Origin: Verrucomicrobiota bacterium
GTDB taxonomy: Bacteria > Verrucomicrobiota > Verrucomicrobiia > Opitutales > Opitutaceae
DNA: 7,932 nucleotides
Direction of reading: 5' to 3'
NCBI GenBank assembly: GCA_023433275.1
Contig: JAEZDN010000096.1
Location: forward strand, 1 to 7,932
Part shown: in pieces, positions 1 to 5,930 of the stretch
Position numbering within the stretch: position 1 is the stretch's first letter
Layout of the letters: every line of letters begins with the position of its first letter
Position numbers and translations under genes: made by a program
The notes under the pieces: model-generated
Told to the model about the DNA's origin: nothing
What the model saw: only the letters and a program-made list of their open reading frames with translations
The model's database searches: none

Positions 1-223
1 GCCGGGTGGGGGCGGCATGGGGGTGCATGCGGACAGGCGAGGCGTGGAAAGCGGGCGGCGGGAGCCGCGCGAGGGGTGGGCGTCACCATCGCTGCAACGG
101 CGGCGCCGACAAGCGGCGCGTCGGTTAACCCGTTTACGCGGCGTCAGCGATCGCGCGACCGGGGCGGTTTTGACCGCGCTTTATCAAATGGCCGTTCGCT
201 CAACCGGTGGCGCGGCCAGCCGA
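1..223. other. Non-coding or unresolved edge region beyond the LacI gene stop
   Basis: I recognise no gene here. On the minus strand an ATG at 89 opens a frame that runs off the left edge without a stop. Its 29 visible residues are mostly Pro, Ala and Arg and match no family I know, so it is not called as a gene. The stretch around 120-190 is less G+C-rich than its surroundings and holds a GGTTAACC palindrome (123-130), an operator-like imperfect palindrome (124-137), a short GCGGT-TTTG-ACCGC inverted repeat (165-178) and the AT-rich TTTATCAAA. This suits the control region of a minus-strand gene lying left of the window, downstream of the regulator. That is an inference; no convincing -35/-10 pair or terminator with a T-run was found. 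Confidence 0.35.
124..137. promoter_or_regulatory. Operator-like imperfect palindrome (candidate LacI-family site)
   Basis: The sequence GTTAACCCGTTTAC reads GTAAACGGGTTAAC on the other strand, so ten of fourteen positions are symmetric. It overlaps the perfect 8-bp palindrome GGTTAACC at 123-130. LacI-family proteins commonly bind short A/T-flanked palindromes with a central CG or CC/GG, and a LacI-family gene ends about 90 bp away. No equivalent copy was found in the divergent control region 1268-1508, which weakens the idea that the adjacent regulator uses this exact motif. Functional assignment is inference only. Confidence 0.25.
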
Positions 224-1267
224 TCAGGTGGTGGCCCGGGGCAGGGTCACGCCTTCGATCCAACGGCCCTCCAGGAGCAGCACCTGCTGGATGGCCGGGA
301 TGCCGCGATGGTGATGCTGCAGATGGGACACGAGAAAATCGATGGCGGCCTCTCCAACCTCCTCGTGCATCGCCGCCACGCCGGTCAGCTGGGGGGATTT
401 CGGATCAACGCTCGCACAGGCGAACGCGATGTCCTCGGGCACGCGAAACTTTGCGCGCGTGAGCCAGTGGTGCGGCGACTCGATGAAAGACACGATGGCG
501 TCGGGGCGGTGCTTTTTCACCCAGGTGATGAACGCGGCGGCCGTTTCCTCGCGGGGAGGGCCCATGAACAGTGGCACGCGGCGGCGGGCGGGCACGAGCT
601 GGCGCTGCATGGCCACGGCAGCGCCGTACCGCGAGTAGTCATCCTGCGCGATCGGATCGTGTTGGAAAACCGCGCCGCCGATGCGGCGATATCCCCGGGA
701 AACCGCCTCCTGCCAGAGGCGGCGAAAGTCGTTGAAGACATCCCGGCGCACCGTGTGATAGGGGGTGTTCACCCAGCCGAGCATGGACCCAACGATGACA
801 AACCGTTCCCAGCCGGCGTGGCGCAGCATCGGTCCGACCCCGGGGCTCATCTGCGGAATGATCACCCCCTCCACGCCGCGATGGTGTAGCACATTGCTCG
901 CCGCCTCCCCGGACCCGTAGCCTGCCAGGTCGAACTTCTCGAGGGTGTACCCGAGCTCCGCGGCGCGCCGTCGGGCCGCGTCCAAGTAGCGGAACTGCAG
1001 CAGGCGGCGCCATTCCTGCGGCTCGCGGGTGTCGACCAGGTACGCAAAGGCCGCGCGACAGGCGGAGGAGGGGAGGGAGAATCGGCTGCGGCCGATCATC
1101 GAGAGCGTGGGATCGGGCCGGTATCCCATTTGCTCGGCGAGTTCGCGGACGCGTCGGCGGACATCGGGCCGGATGCGCGGATGATCGCTCAGCGCGAGCG
1201 AGACGGTGGCGCGACTGCAGCCGAATCGTTCCGCGATGTGCCGCAGGGTGATGCGGTGGGTGGACAC
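224..1267 (-). CDS. LacI-family transcriptional regulator
   Basis: Predicted sugar-responsive DNA-binding regulator of 347 residues, the usual length for LacI/GalR proteins. Residues 6-26 form the N-terminal helix-turn-helix (ITLRHIAERFG, then the recognition helix with CSRATVSLAL), followed by the third helix ending at MGYRPDP near residue 53. The hinge after it (TLSMIGRSR) lacks the classic hinge-helix sequence, as in many verrucomicrobial members. A periplasmic-binding-like ligand domain follows: GVEGVIIP at 131-138, DAIVSF at 256-261, TGVAAMHEEVGEAAIDFL at 295-312 (where the family has its subdomain-linking segment), and LLEGRWIEGVTLP near the end. The start is uncertain. No ATG lies close to the HTH, and GTG at 1267 gives the family-like beginning MSTHRITLRHIAERFG; the frame stays open upstream to an ATG at 1666, but that extension looks like shadow sequence. 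No Shine-Dalgarno precedes the GTG. The gene diverges from the MFS transporter, which it probably controls; the effector cannot be read from sequence. Confidence 0.9.
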   Translation of the reverse strand: MSTHRITLRHIAERFGCSRATVSLALSDHPRIRPDVRRRVRELAEQMGYRPDPTLSMIGRSRFSLPSSACRAAFAYLVDTREPQEWRRLLQFRYLDAARRRAAELGYTLEKFDLAGYGSGEAASNVLHHRGVEGVIIPQMSPGVGPMLRHAGWERFVIVGSMLGWVNTPYHTVRRDVFNDFRRLWQEAVSRGYRRIGGAVFQHDPIAQDDYSRYGAAVAMQRQLVPARRRVPLFMGPPREETAAAFITWVKKHRPDAIVSFIESPHHWLTRAKFRVPEDIAFACASVDPKSPQLTGVAAMHEEVGEAAIDFLVSHLQHHHRGIPAIQQVLLLEGRWIEGVTLPRATT

Positions 1268-1508
1268 GGTGAAGAACGGGTTCAGCCAGACGGGCCGGGG
1301 CTCGAGGAGCGGGGCGCGCCGGGCCCGGAGCGAAAGCGACACCAACGTGGAATCATGGAGCGAGCCAGGTGACGCGCATGATTCAACGGCCGCAGCCGAG
1401 GGCGGGCAAGTGCTTCCCGGGTTCATCTGCTTGAAATGCGGCCGGCTTGAGCGGTGCGTTCTCTGCTGCCGGGGTTGGGAATGCGTGGCCGTCTCGTCCC
1501 CGCGGTCC
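1268..1508. promoter_or_regulatory. Divergent control region between regulator and MFS transporter
   Basis: This 241-bp stretch separates two divergent start codons and must hold both promoters and any operator. No convincing sigma-70 promoter is visible on either strand. A TTGAAA at 1431-1436 (plus) and TTGAAT at 1388-1383 (minus) could be -35 elements, but neither has a good -10 at 16-18 bp. The most distinct structure is the inverted repeat described separately at 1351-1383. A direct repeat GCTTGA occurs at 1429-1434 and 1445-1450, 16 bp apart. Both flanking frames stay open through the region, so part of it could be coding if either true start is further upstream. Confidence 0.5.
1351..1383. 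repeat. 7-bp inverted repeat, possible operator
   Basis: AATCATG at 1351-1357 is matched exactly by its reverse complement CATGATT at 1377-1383, with 19 bp between the arms and 26 bp centre to centre. It sits about 85-115 bp upstream of the regulator start and 125-160 bp upstream of the transporter start, which suits a shared operator. The spacing is wide for a single LacI dimer site, and a 7-bp repeat can arise by chance in 241 bp, so this remains a candidate. Confidence 0.25.
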
Positions 1509-2867
1509 ATGCGCTTTCCCAAGATTCTCACCCAGCAGCCCCGGGTCTCCTGGTGGGCCGTGGCGGCGATCCTGCTGCCGTGGTTCATGTACAGCCTGCA
1601 CAACGAGGTCAGCCGGTCCGCCATCACGTTCAGCCTCCGGAAATACACGGATGATCCGCGCCTCATCGGATTCGTGGGCAGCCTTAACTACGGCTGTGGG
1701 CTGGTGGTGGGGTCGCTGCTCTCGCTCGCCAGCGATCGGATCTGGACGCGGTGGGGCCGGCGGCGGCCGTTCCTTGTCGCGGGTTGCGTGGGGGCCGGCT
1801 TGCTGGCGCTGTGCATTCCGCACGCCGGAACGATCTGGGTGCTCGCGGGAGCGATCCTGGCCTACCAGATCCTGTTTGATTTCAGCAGCACGCTCGAGCC
1901 GCTGACGATGGAAGTGATCCCGAGCGCGCAGCGGGGCCGCGCGGGCGCGATCCGGCAGTGGTTCACCGCCGCCGCCTCCATTTCGTTTTTCTACCTGCTG
2001 ATCGGTCGCTTCGACGACCGTTACCTCCTGCCGGGCGGGTGGATGGTCTCCGGCGAGACGGTGATCTACACGCTGCACGCGGGAGTGATCCTCGGCATCG
2101 GTGCCTTTCTCTGGCTGGGAGTGGAGGAGGTTTGTCCGCCGGGCGCCGAGGCGTTGCGGCTGCGGGACATCCCGTGGTGGGCGATGTTCCGCGGGCTCTT
2201 CACGCGCGAGCTCATGCCGCTGTTCGGCCTGGCCTTTGTGATGGTCAACATGTGGATCGGGCTGGAGCAGTTCGAGGCGTTGCTCATCACGGAGCAGTGG
2301 GGTTATTCCAAGACCGAGTATGGCGAGGCGCTCAGCTACGGCGTGCTCGCCACGGTGGCGGTGGTGCCGCTGGCGGGCGTCATCTCCGACCGCATGGACC
2401 GGCTGGTGGCGCTGAAGGCCGGGCTTTGCGTGATCCTCGGGCTGAAGGGAATATTCTATGTCTATGCCGAGTACGTCGCTCCCGGGGGCGTGCCACCCTT
2501 CGCGGCGGTGGTGGGGATGGGCCTGATCCGCGGCGCGGTGGCGAGTTGCGTGGCCGTGGCGGCGGTGCCGCTCATCTTCGACTATGTGGACACCAACCGG
2601 CTGGGCGCGCTCTCCTGCGGCATGGGCATCGTGTTCGGCCTGTCGAATTTCATTCAAACCAACCTCATGGGCGTCTGGATCGCTTTCAGTTCGCGGTGGC
2701 TCTATGCCCTGCCGGAAGGGCGGTACAATTACATGGCGGCTTACCATTACCTGTTCGTCATGGGCATCGCTGGCTTCGTGTACCTAGCCGTGTTCTCACA
2801 CTGGGATCGCACGGGCCGCGTGCGGCGGCTGCGGCCCCGCGGCGCGCCCGGGGATTTCCAGGAATGA
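1509..2867 (+). CDS. MFS transporter, sugar (GPH-like) type
   Basis: Predicted inner-membrane secondary transporter of 452 residues with about twelve membrane segments (roughly 15-35, 52-74, 87-105, 108-127, 150-166, 188-205, 236-256, 275-292, 300-319, 330-357, 366-390, 412-430). The loop after helix 2 carries a strong MFS motif A: G68, D76-R77, R81, then GRRRPF at 83-88. A degenerate second copy (GVISDRMDR, 290-298) lies in the symmetric position of the C-terminal half. The GRRRPF form and the segment around TMEVIPSAQRGRAGA (133-147) recall sugar carriers of the GPH and sucrose-porter type; the substrate cannot be named. The ATG at 1509 places about 14 residues before helix 1. An in-frame GTG at 1485 would add eight residues, and neither start has a clear Shine-Dalgarno. 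The gene diverges from a LacI-family regulator, which suggests induction by the carried sugar or a derivative. It converges on the maturase gene with 20 bp between stops and no obvious terminator hairpin. Confidence 0.88.
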   Translation: MRFPKILTQQPRVSWWAVAAILLPWFMYSLHNEVSRSAITFSLRKYTDDPRLIGFVGSLNYGCGLVVGSLLSLASDRIWTRWGRRRPFLVAGCVGAGLLALCIPHAGTIWVLAGAILAYQILFDFSSTLEPLTMEVIPSAQRGRAGAIRQWFTAAASISFFYLLIGRFDDRYLLPGGWMVSGETVIYTLHAGVILGIGAFLWLGVEEVCPPGAEALRLRDIPWWAMFRGLFTRELMPLFGLAFVMVNMWIGLEQFEALLITEQWGYSKTEYGEALSYGVLATVAVVPLAGVISDRMDRLVALKAGLCVILGLKGIFYVYAEYVAPGGVPPFAAVVGMGLIRGAVASCVAVAAVPLIFDYVDTNRLGALSCGMGIVFGLSNFIQTNLMGVWIAFSSRWLYALPEGRYNYMAAYHYLFVMGIAGFVYLAVFSHWDRTGRVRRLRPRGAPGDFQE

Positions 2868-2887
2868 ACCGGGAGGCGGCTCGCTGG

Positions 2888-4159
2888 TCAGCGCGGGGGG
2901 ACGGGCAGGCTCGGATAGCGGGCGGGCAACCACTGGGCGCGGGGCAGGCGCATGATGTCGGCCGGGGCGCGGCCGTTGCCGAGGAGCGCGGCCATCGTGG
3001 TCATCGCGGGGGCGATGTGCGTGAAGAATTTTCTGTAGCCGGCGCAGAGGTAGTTGAGGCCGGGTTCCCCGTGCGGGGTCTGGAGAAAACGGTGCTTGGG
3101 GCATTCGCCGTGGCAGGCGAAGCGGACGGGGCACTCGCGGCAGTAGCGGGGAAGCGTGGCGGACTTGGCGTCGCCGAACGCGGTCTGCCCCGGGGAGTCC
3201 GCCATCGCGGCGAGCGACTGGTTCATGAGGTTGCCGAGCTTGTAGCGCGGATAGACATAGTGGTCGCAACTGTAGATGTCGCCGTTGTGTTCCACGGCGA
3301 GGGCGCGGCCGCATTTCTCCGAGAAAATGCAGACGCCGGCCGGCTGACCGACCCAGTTGGCGAGCGCGGCGTCGAACTGCTGCACGAAGATCCGGCCGAT
3401 GTCGCGCTGCACCCATTCGTCAAAGATCGTGCTCAGAAACTGGCCGAACTCGGCCGGGCGCACGCTCCATTCCGTGACCTGGCTGTCGAGCGCTCCGGCA
3501 TCCTCATGATCCGGTGGCGGCGCCAGCCAGAGGCTGGAGTCGTCCGTCTCGGCGGCGTTGCGCTCGACGATGGGAATGAACTGCAGGTAGCCCGAGCCCA
3601 AGTTGCGCAGGAATCGGTAGACTTCGAGGGCCTGGCGGGAGTTTTTGCGGTGGACGGTGGTGAGCGTGTTGAACTCGACGCGGTGCTTTTTCAGGACCTC
3701 GATGCCTTGCAGCACGCGCGCGAACGTGGGCTGGCCGCCGCGGTCGACCCGATAGGCGTCGTGGAGGTGCGCCGGACCGTCGATGCTGACGCCCACGAGG
3801 AAGCGGTGCTCGGCGAGGAACGCGCCCCACTCGTCGTCGAGCAGGGTGCCGTTGGTCTGGAAGGCGTTCTCGATGGTGCGGCCGCCCGCGTAGCGCTGCT
3901 GCAGGGCGACGGCCGTGCGGAAGAAGTCCACTCCCGCCAGGGTGGGTTCGCCGCCCTGCCAGGCGAAGCTGACGTGGCTGCCGGGCTGGGCCGCGATGTA
4001 GTCGCGGATGTATGCCTCAAGCACCTCCGGTTTCATGCGGAAGCCCGTGCTGCCCGGGTAGAGCCGTTCCTTTTCCAAATAGAAGCAGTAAGTGCAGTCG
4101 AGATTGCACTTCGACCCCATCGGCTTCGTCATCAAATGGAATGGCGCGCGGGCGGTCAT
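2888..4159 (-). CDS. Anaerobic sulfatase-maturating enzyme (radical SAM/SPASM)
   Basis: Predicted cytosolic oxygen-independent formylglycine-generating enzyme of 423 residues. It oxidises the active-site Cys or Ser of type I sulfatases to C-alpha-formylglycine using S-adenosylmethionine. The radical-SAM cluster motif is C18-x3-C22-x2-C25 within CNLDCTYCFYLEK, followed by QGGEP at 68-72 and VSIDGPA at 124-130. The C-terminal SPASM domain has eight cysteines (277, 283, 298, 340, 343, 349, 353, 372). Their spacing nearly matches, as I recall it, the two auxiliary clusters of the structurally studied Clostridium perfringens enzyme. D299, directly after C298 in SCDHYVYPRYKLGN, corresponds to its catalytic Asp. 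CPKHRF (353-358) is another family hallmark. The ATG at 4159 is taken because it leaves a normal leader before the cluster motif; Met10 and Met14 are alternatives. About 45 residues follow the last cluster ligand. The gene lies 60 bp after the DASS gene on the same strand. No sulfatase is encoded in the window, so its client is elsewhere. A role on another peptide is less likely given the full set of signatures. Confidence 0.93.
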   Translation of the reverse strand: MTARAPFHLMTKPMGSKCNLDCTYCFYLEKERLYPGSTGFRMKPEVLEAYIRDYIAAQPGSHVSFAWQGGEPTLAGVDFFRTAVALQQRYAGGRTIENAFQTNGTLLDDEWGAFLAEHRFLVGVSIDGPAHLHDAYRVDRGGQPTFARVLQGIEVLKKHRVEFNTLTTVHRKNSRQALEVYRFLRNLGSGYLQFIPIVERNAAETDDSSLWLAPPPDHEDAGALDSQVTEWSVRPAEFGQFLSTIFDEWVQRDIGRIFVQQFDAALANWVGQPAGVCIFSEKCGRALAVEHNGDIYSCDHYVYPRYKLGNLMNQSLAAMADSPGQTAFGDAKSATLPRYCRECPVRFACHGECPKHRFLQTPHGEPGLNYLCAGYRKFFTHIAPAMTTMAALLGNGRAPADIMRLPRAQWLPARYPSLPVPPR

Positions 4160-4204
4160 GGATCCAGCGTGGGCGAAGCCGATCGGGATGGGATTGGAGT
4201 GTGT

Positions 4205-4217
4205 CGGCGCGACGCCG
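4205..4217 (-). other. Small hairpin just after the DASS stop codon
   Basis: On the minus strand CGGCG-TCG-CGCCG forms a perfect 5-bp, all G-C stem with a 3-nt loop, beginning two bases after the TAG stop of the DASS gene. No T-run follows, so it does not look like a full intrinsic terminator. It could slow 3' decay or partly uncouple the maturase gene from the transporter gene. In DNA this rich in G+C, such a stem may also be chance. Confidence 0.25.
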
Positions 4218-4219
4218 GG

Positions 4220-5740
4220 CTATTTCACCCAGGAGGGAAGCACGCCCAGCTCGATGCCGAAGACCCAATGTCCCAGCAGGAAAACCAGGCCGGCGATGAT
4301 CGGGACCAGGGCGAGGTTGAGGAGGAAACCGGCGCGAGCCATCTGGGGCAGGGTGATGCGGCCGCTGCCGAACACGATGGCATTGGGCGGGGTGCCGACT
4401 GGGAGCATGTACGAGCAATTGGCCGCGAGGGCGACGGGGATGAGGAAGAGCAGCGGATTCTGTCCCATGCCGACGGCGACCGCGGCGGTGATGGGCAGGA
4501 AGGTGGCGGCGGTGGCGGTGTTGCTGGTGAATTCCGTGAGCATCAGGATGGCAAAGCTGATGATGCCCACGGTCAGCCACAGCGGCGCCTGGCCGAGACC
4601 GGTGGACAAGCCACCGAGGTAGGTGGAAAGCCCGTGTTCGCTGATGGCGCCCGAGAGGCTGAGCCCGCCGCCGAAGAGCAGCAGCACGTCCCACGGCAGC
4701 TGCCGGGTTGATTCCCAATTCATGACGAATTCCCCGCGGCGCCAGTCCACCGGCAGGGCGAACAACAGGATCGCGCTCGCCATCGCGATGGTGGTGTCGG
4801 TGAGCAGGGGGATGGCGCGCGCGAGGAGCGGCTGGAAGATCCAGCCGGCGGCGGTCACGGCGAACACGATGCTCACGATGGCTTCGCCGCGGGAGAAGGG
4901 GCCCATTTCCGCGCGTTCGCGCTGGATGAGTTGCGCCATGCCCGGCATCGGCGCGCGGTCCAGCTTGAACGAAACGCGTGTGAGCACGAGGTACACGACG
5001 GGCAGGGTGACGAGCACCACGGGGATCCCAAGCAGCATCCATTGCCCGAAGCCGAGCTCGAAGCCGTAGTTGTTGCCGACGAATCCGGCCAGCAGCGCCA
5101 GGGGCGGCGTGCCGATGAGCGTGGCCATGCCGCCGGTGGTGGCGCCGTAGGCAACGGACAGGAGAACGGCCGTGGCGAAGGCGCGGTTCGCCGGCAGCGA
5201 GCGCTCGCCGGCCGGCACCAGCTCGACGACGGAGATGGCAATGGGCAGCATCATCAGCGCCGTGGCCGTGTTGCTCACCCACATGCTGACCAGGGCCGAG
5301 GCCAGCAGGAAACCCGCGACGATGCGGGGCGGTCGCGTGCCCATCAGGCCGATGAGGTTCACGGCGAGGCGGCGATGGAGGTTCCAGCGCTGCATGGCGA
5401 GGGCGATCACGAAGCCGCCGAGGAAAAGGAAGATGATCGGATTGGCAAAGGGCGCGGCGGCATGCCGGATGTCGCCGAGGTGGAGCGCGGGAATGAGCAC
5501 CAGGGGCAGCAGCGCGGTGACCGGTATGGGAAGCGCCTCCGTGATCCAGAACGTCACCATCAGCAGGGCGAGGCCGGCGGTCCGCCAACCTTCCACGGAC
5601 AAGCCCTCCGGCGGGGCCAGGAGCAGCGTGGCGGCGAAGAGGACCGGACCGATTACCCAGCCGGATCGCTGGCGGACGCCGTAGGCTGCAGCGCCTTCGA
5701 GGGACTGGCGCACATCTTGGCGCGGGGGGAGAATCGACAT
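4220..5740 (-). CDS. DASS/SLC13-family sodium:anion symporter
   Basis: Predicted inner-membrane sodium-coupled anion carrier of 506 residues, slightly longer than typical bacterial members such as VcINDY. The inverted-repeat architecture is plain. The first half has ITEALPIPVTALLP (66-79), the SNT motif at S156-N157-T158 followed by ATALMMLPI, and TLIGTPPLAL (207-216). The second half has LPWDVLLLFGGG (348-359), SNT at S406-N407-T408 followed by ATAATFLPI, and LPVGTPPNAIVFGSG (446-460), close to the family signature. In this fold the SNT motifs help bind sodium and the substrate carboxylate or sulfate. The first-half loop reads GTPPL where the second half keeps GTPPN. Known substrates in the family are C4-dicarboxylates, citrate and sulfate, and sequence alone does not decide among them. 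The sulfatase maturase next door makes sulfate attractive but not proven. The ATG at 5740 leaves about 27 residues before helix 1 and has no Shine-Dalgarno (TTTTTCCCC precedes it). The gene lies 190 bp after the SulP gene and 60 bp before the maturase gene, all on one strand. Confidence 0.92.
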   Translation of the reverse strand: MSILPPRQDVRQSLEGAAAYGVRQRSGWVIGPVLFAATLLLAPPEGLSVEGWRTAGLALLMVTFWITEALPIPVTALLPLVLIPALHLGDIRHAAAPFANPIIFLFLGGFVIALAMQRWNLHRRLAVNLIGLMGTRPPRIVAGFLLASALVSMWVSNTATALMMLPIAISVVELVPAGERSLPANRAFATAVLLSVAYGATTGGMATLIGTPPLALLAGFVGNNYGFELGFGQWMLLGIPVVLVTLPVVYLVLTRVSFKLDRAPMPGMAQLIQRERAEMGPFSRGEAIVSIVFAVTAAGWIFQPLLARAIPLLTDTTIAMASAILLFALPVDWRRGEFVMNWESTRQLPWDVLLLFGGGLSLSGAISEHGLSTYLGGLSTGLGQAPLWLTVGIISFAILMLTEFTSNTATAATFLPITAAVAVGMGQNPLLFLIPVALAANCSYMLPVGTPPNAIVFGSGRITLPQMARAGFLLNLALVPIIAGLVFLLGHWVFGIELGVLPSWVK

Positions 5741-5930
5741 GGGGAAAAACTAGACGGGAGGGCGCAGGCCGGCGCAAGGGCGGGTAAGGGGCAGGGGCAT
5801 GGGTCTCAGGTGATGCCGAGCCCCGCGGGGTGGGCAACCGGTCGAATCGGATAATTTACGCATCCCGTTGAGTGGCGAGGGGGAATCGGGGCGATCCGCT
5901 ACAAGGCGAAGTTCGGTAAGCCGTGGGTCC
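5741..5930 (-). promoter_or_regulatory. SulP-DASS intergenic region with possible structured leader
   Basis: This 190-bp gap is the largest within the minus-strand run and could hold a separate promoter for the DASS and maturase genes. An AT-rich island on the minus strand (CGTAAATTATC, 5860-5850) offers a -10-like TAAATT, but no matching -35 lies 16-18 bp upstream. Downstream of it, the transcript would contain CCCCGCGGGG (5830-5821) and a 5-bp stem with one G-U pair, CTCGG-CATCAC-CTGAG (5820-5805). GGCAT and ATGCC arms (5798-5819) offer an alternative pairing. I recognise no known riboswitch family. No T-run terminator follows the SulP stop, so read-through is possible. Confidence 0.3.

Noticed and set aside
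1..89. Minus-strand frame from ATG 89 off the left edge
   Set aside because: The 29 visible residues are Pro/Ala/Arg-rich and resemble no protein. There is not enough evidence to call a gene.
1206..1508. N-terminal extension of the MFS frame upstream of 1509
   Set aside because: The extension is antisense to the regulator's HTH codons, is Arg/Cys-rich, and would place about 100 unrelated residues before helix 1.
2888..4159. Maturase as a RiPP-modifying SPASM enzyme
   Set aside because: No small precursor peptide lies nearby, and the cysteine spacing plus the SCDH and CPKHRF signatures match sulfatase maturases specifically.
1958..4711. A 917-codon open frame on the plus strand
   Set aside because: It overlaps the MFS gene out of frame and runs antisense to the whole maturase gene. 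Its product is repetitive Arg/Gly/Ala/Glu-rich sequence with no domain. Long open shadow frames are expected at this G+C content.
4017..5837. A 606-codon minus-strand open frame
   Set aside because: It is a frame shadow of the DASS gene and the start of the maturase, rich in Arg, Pro and His, with no motif. The overlapping frames have clear family signatures.
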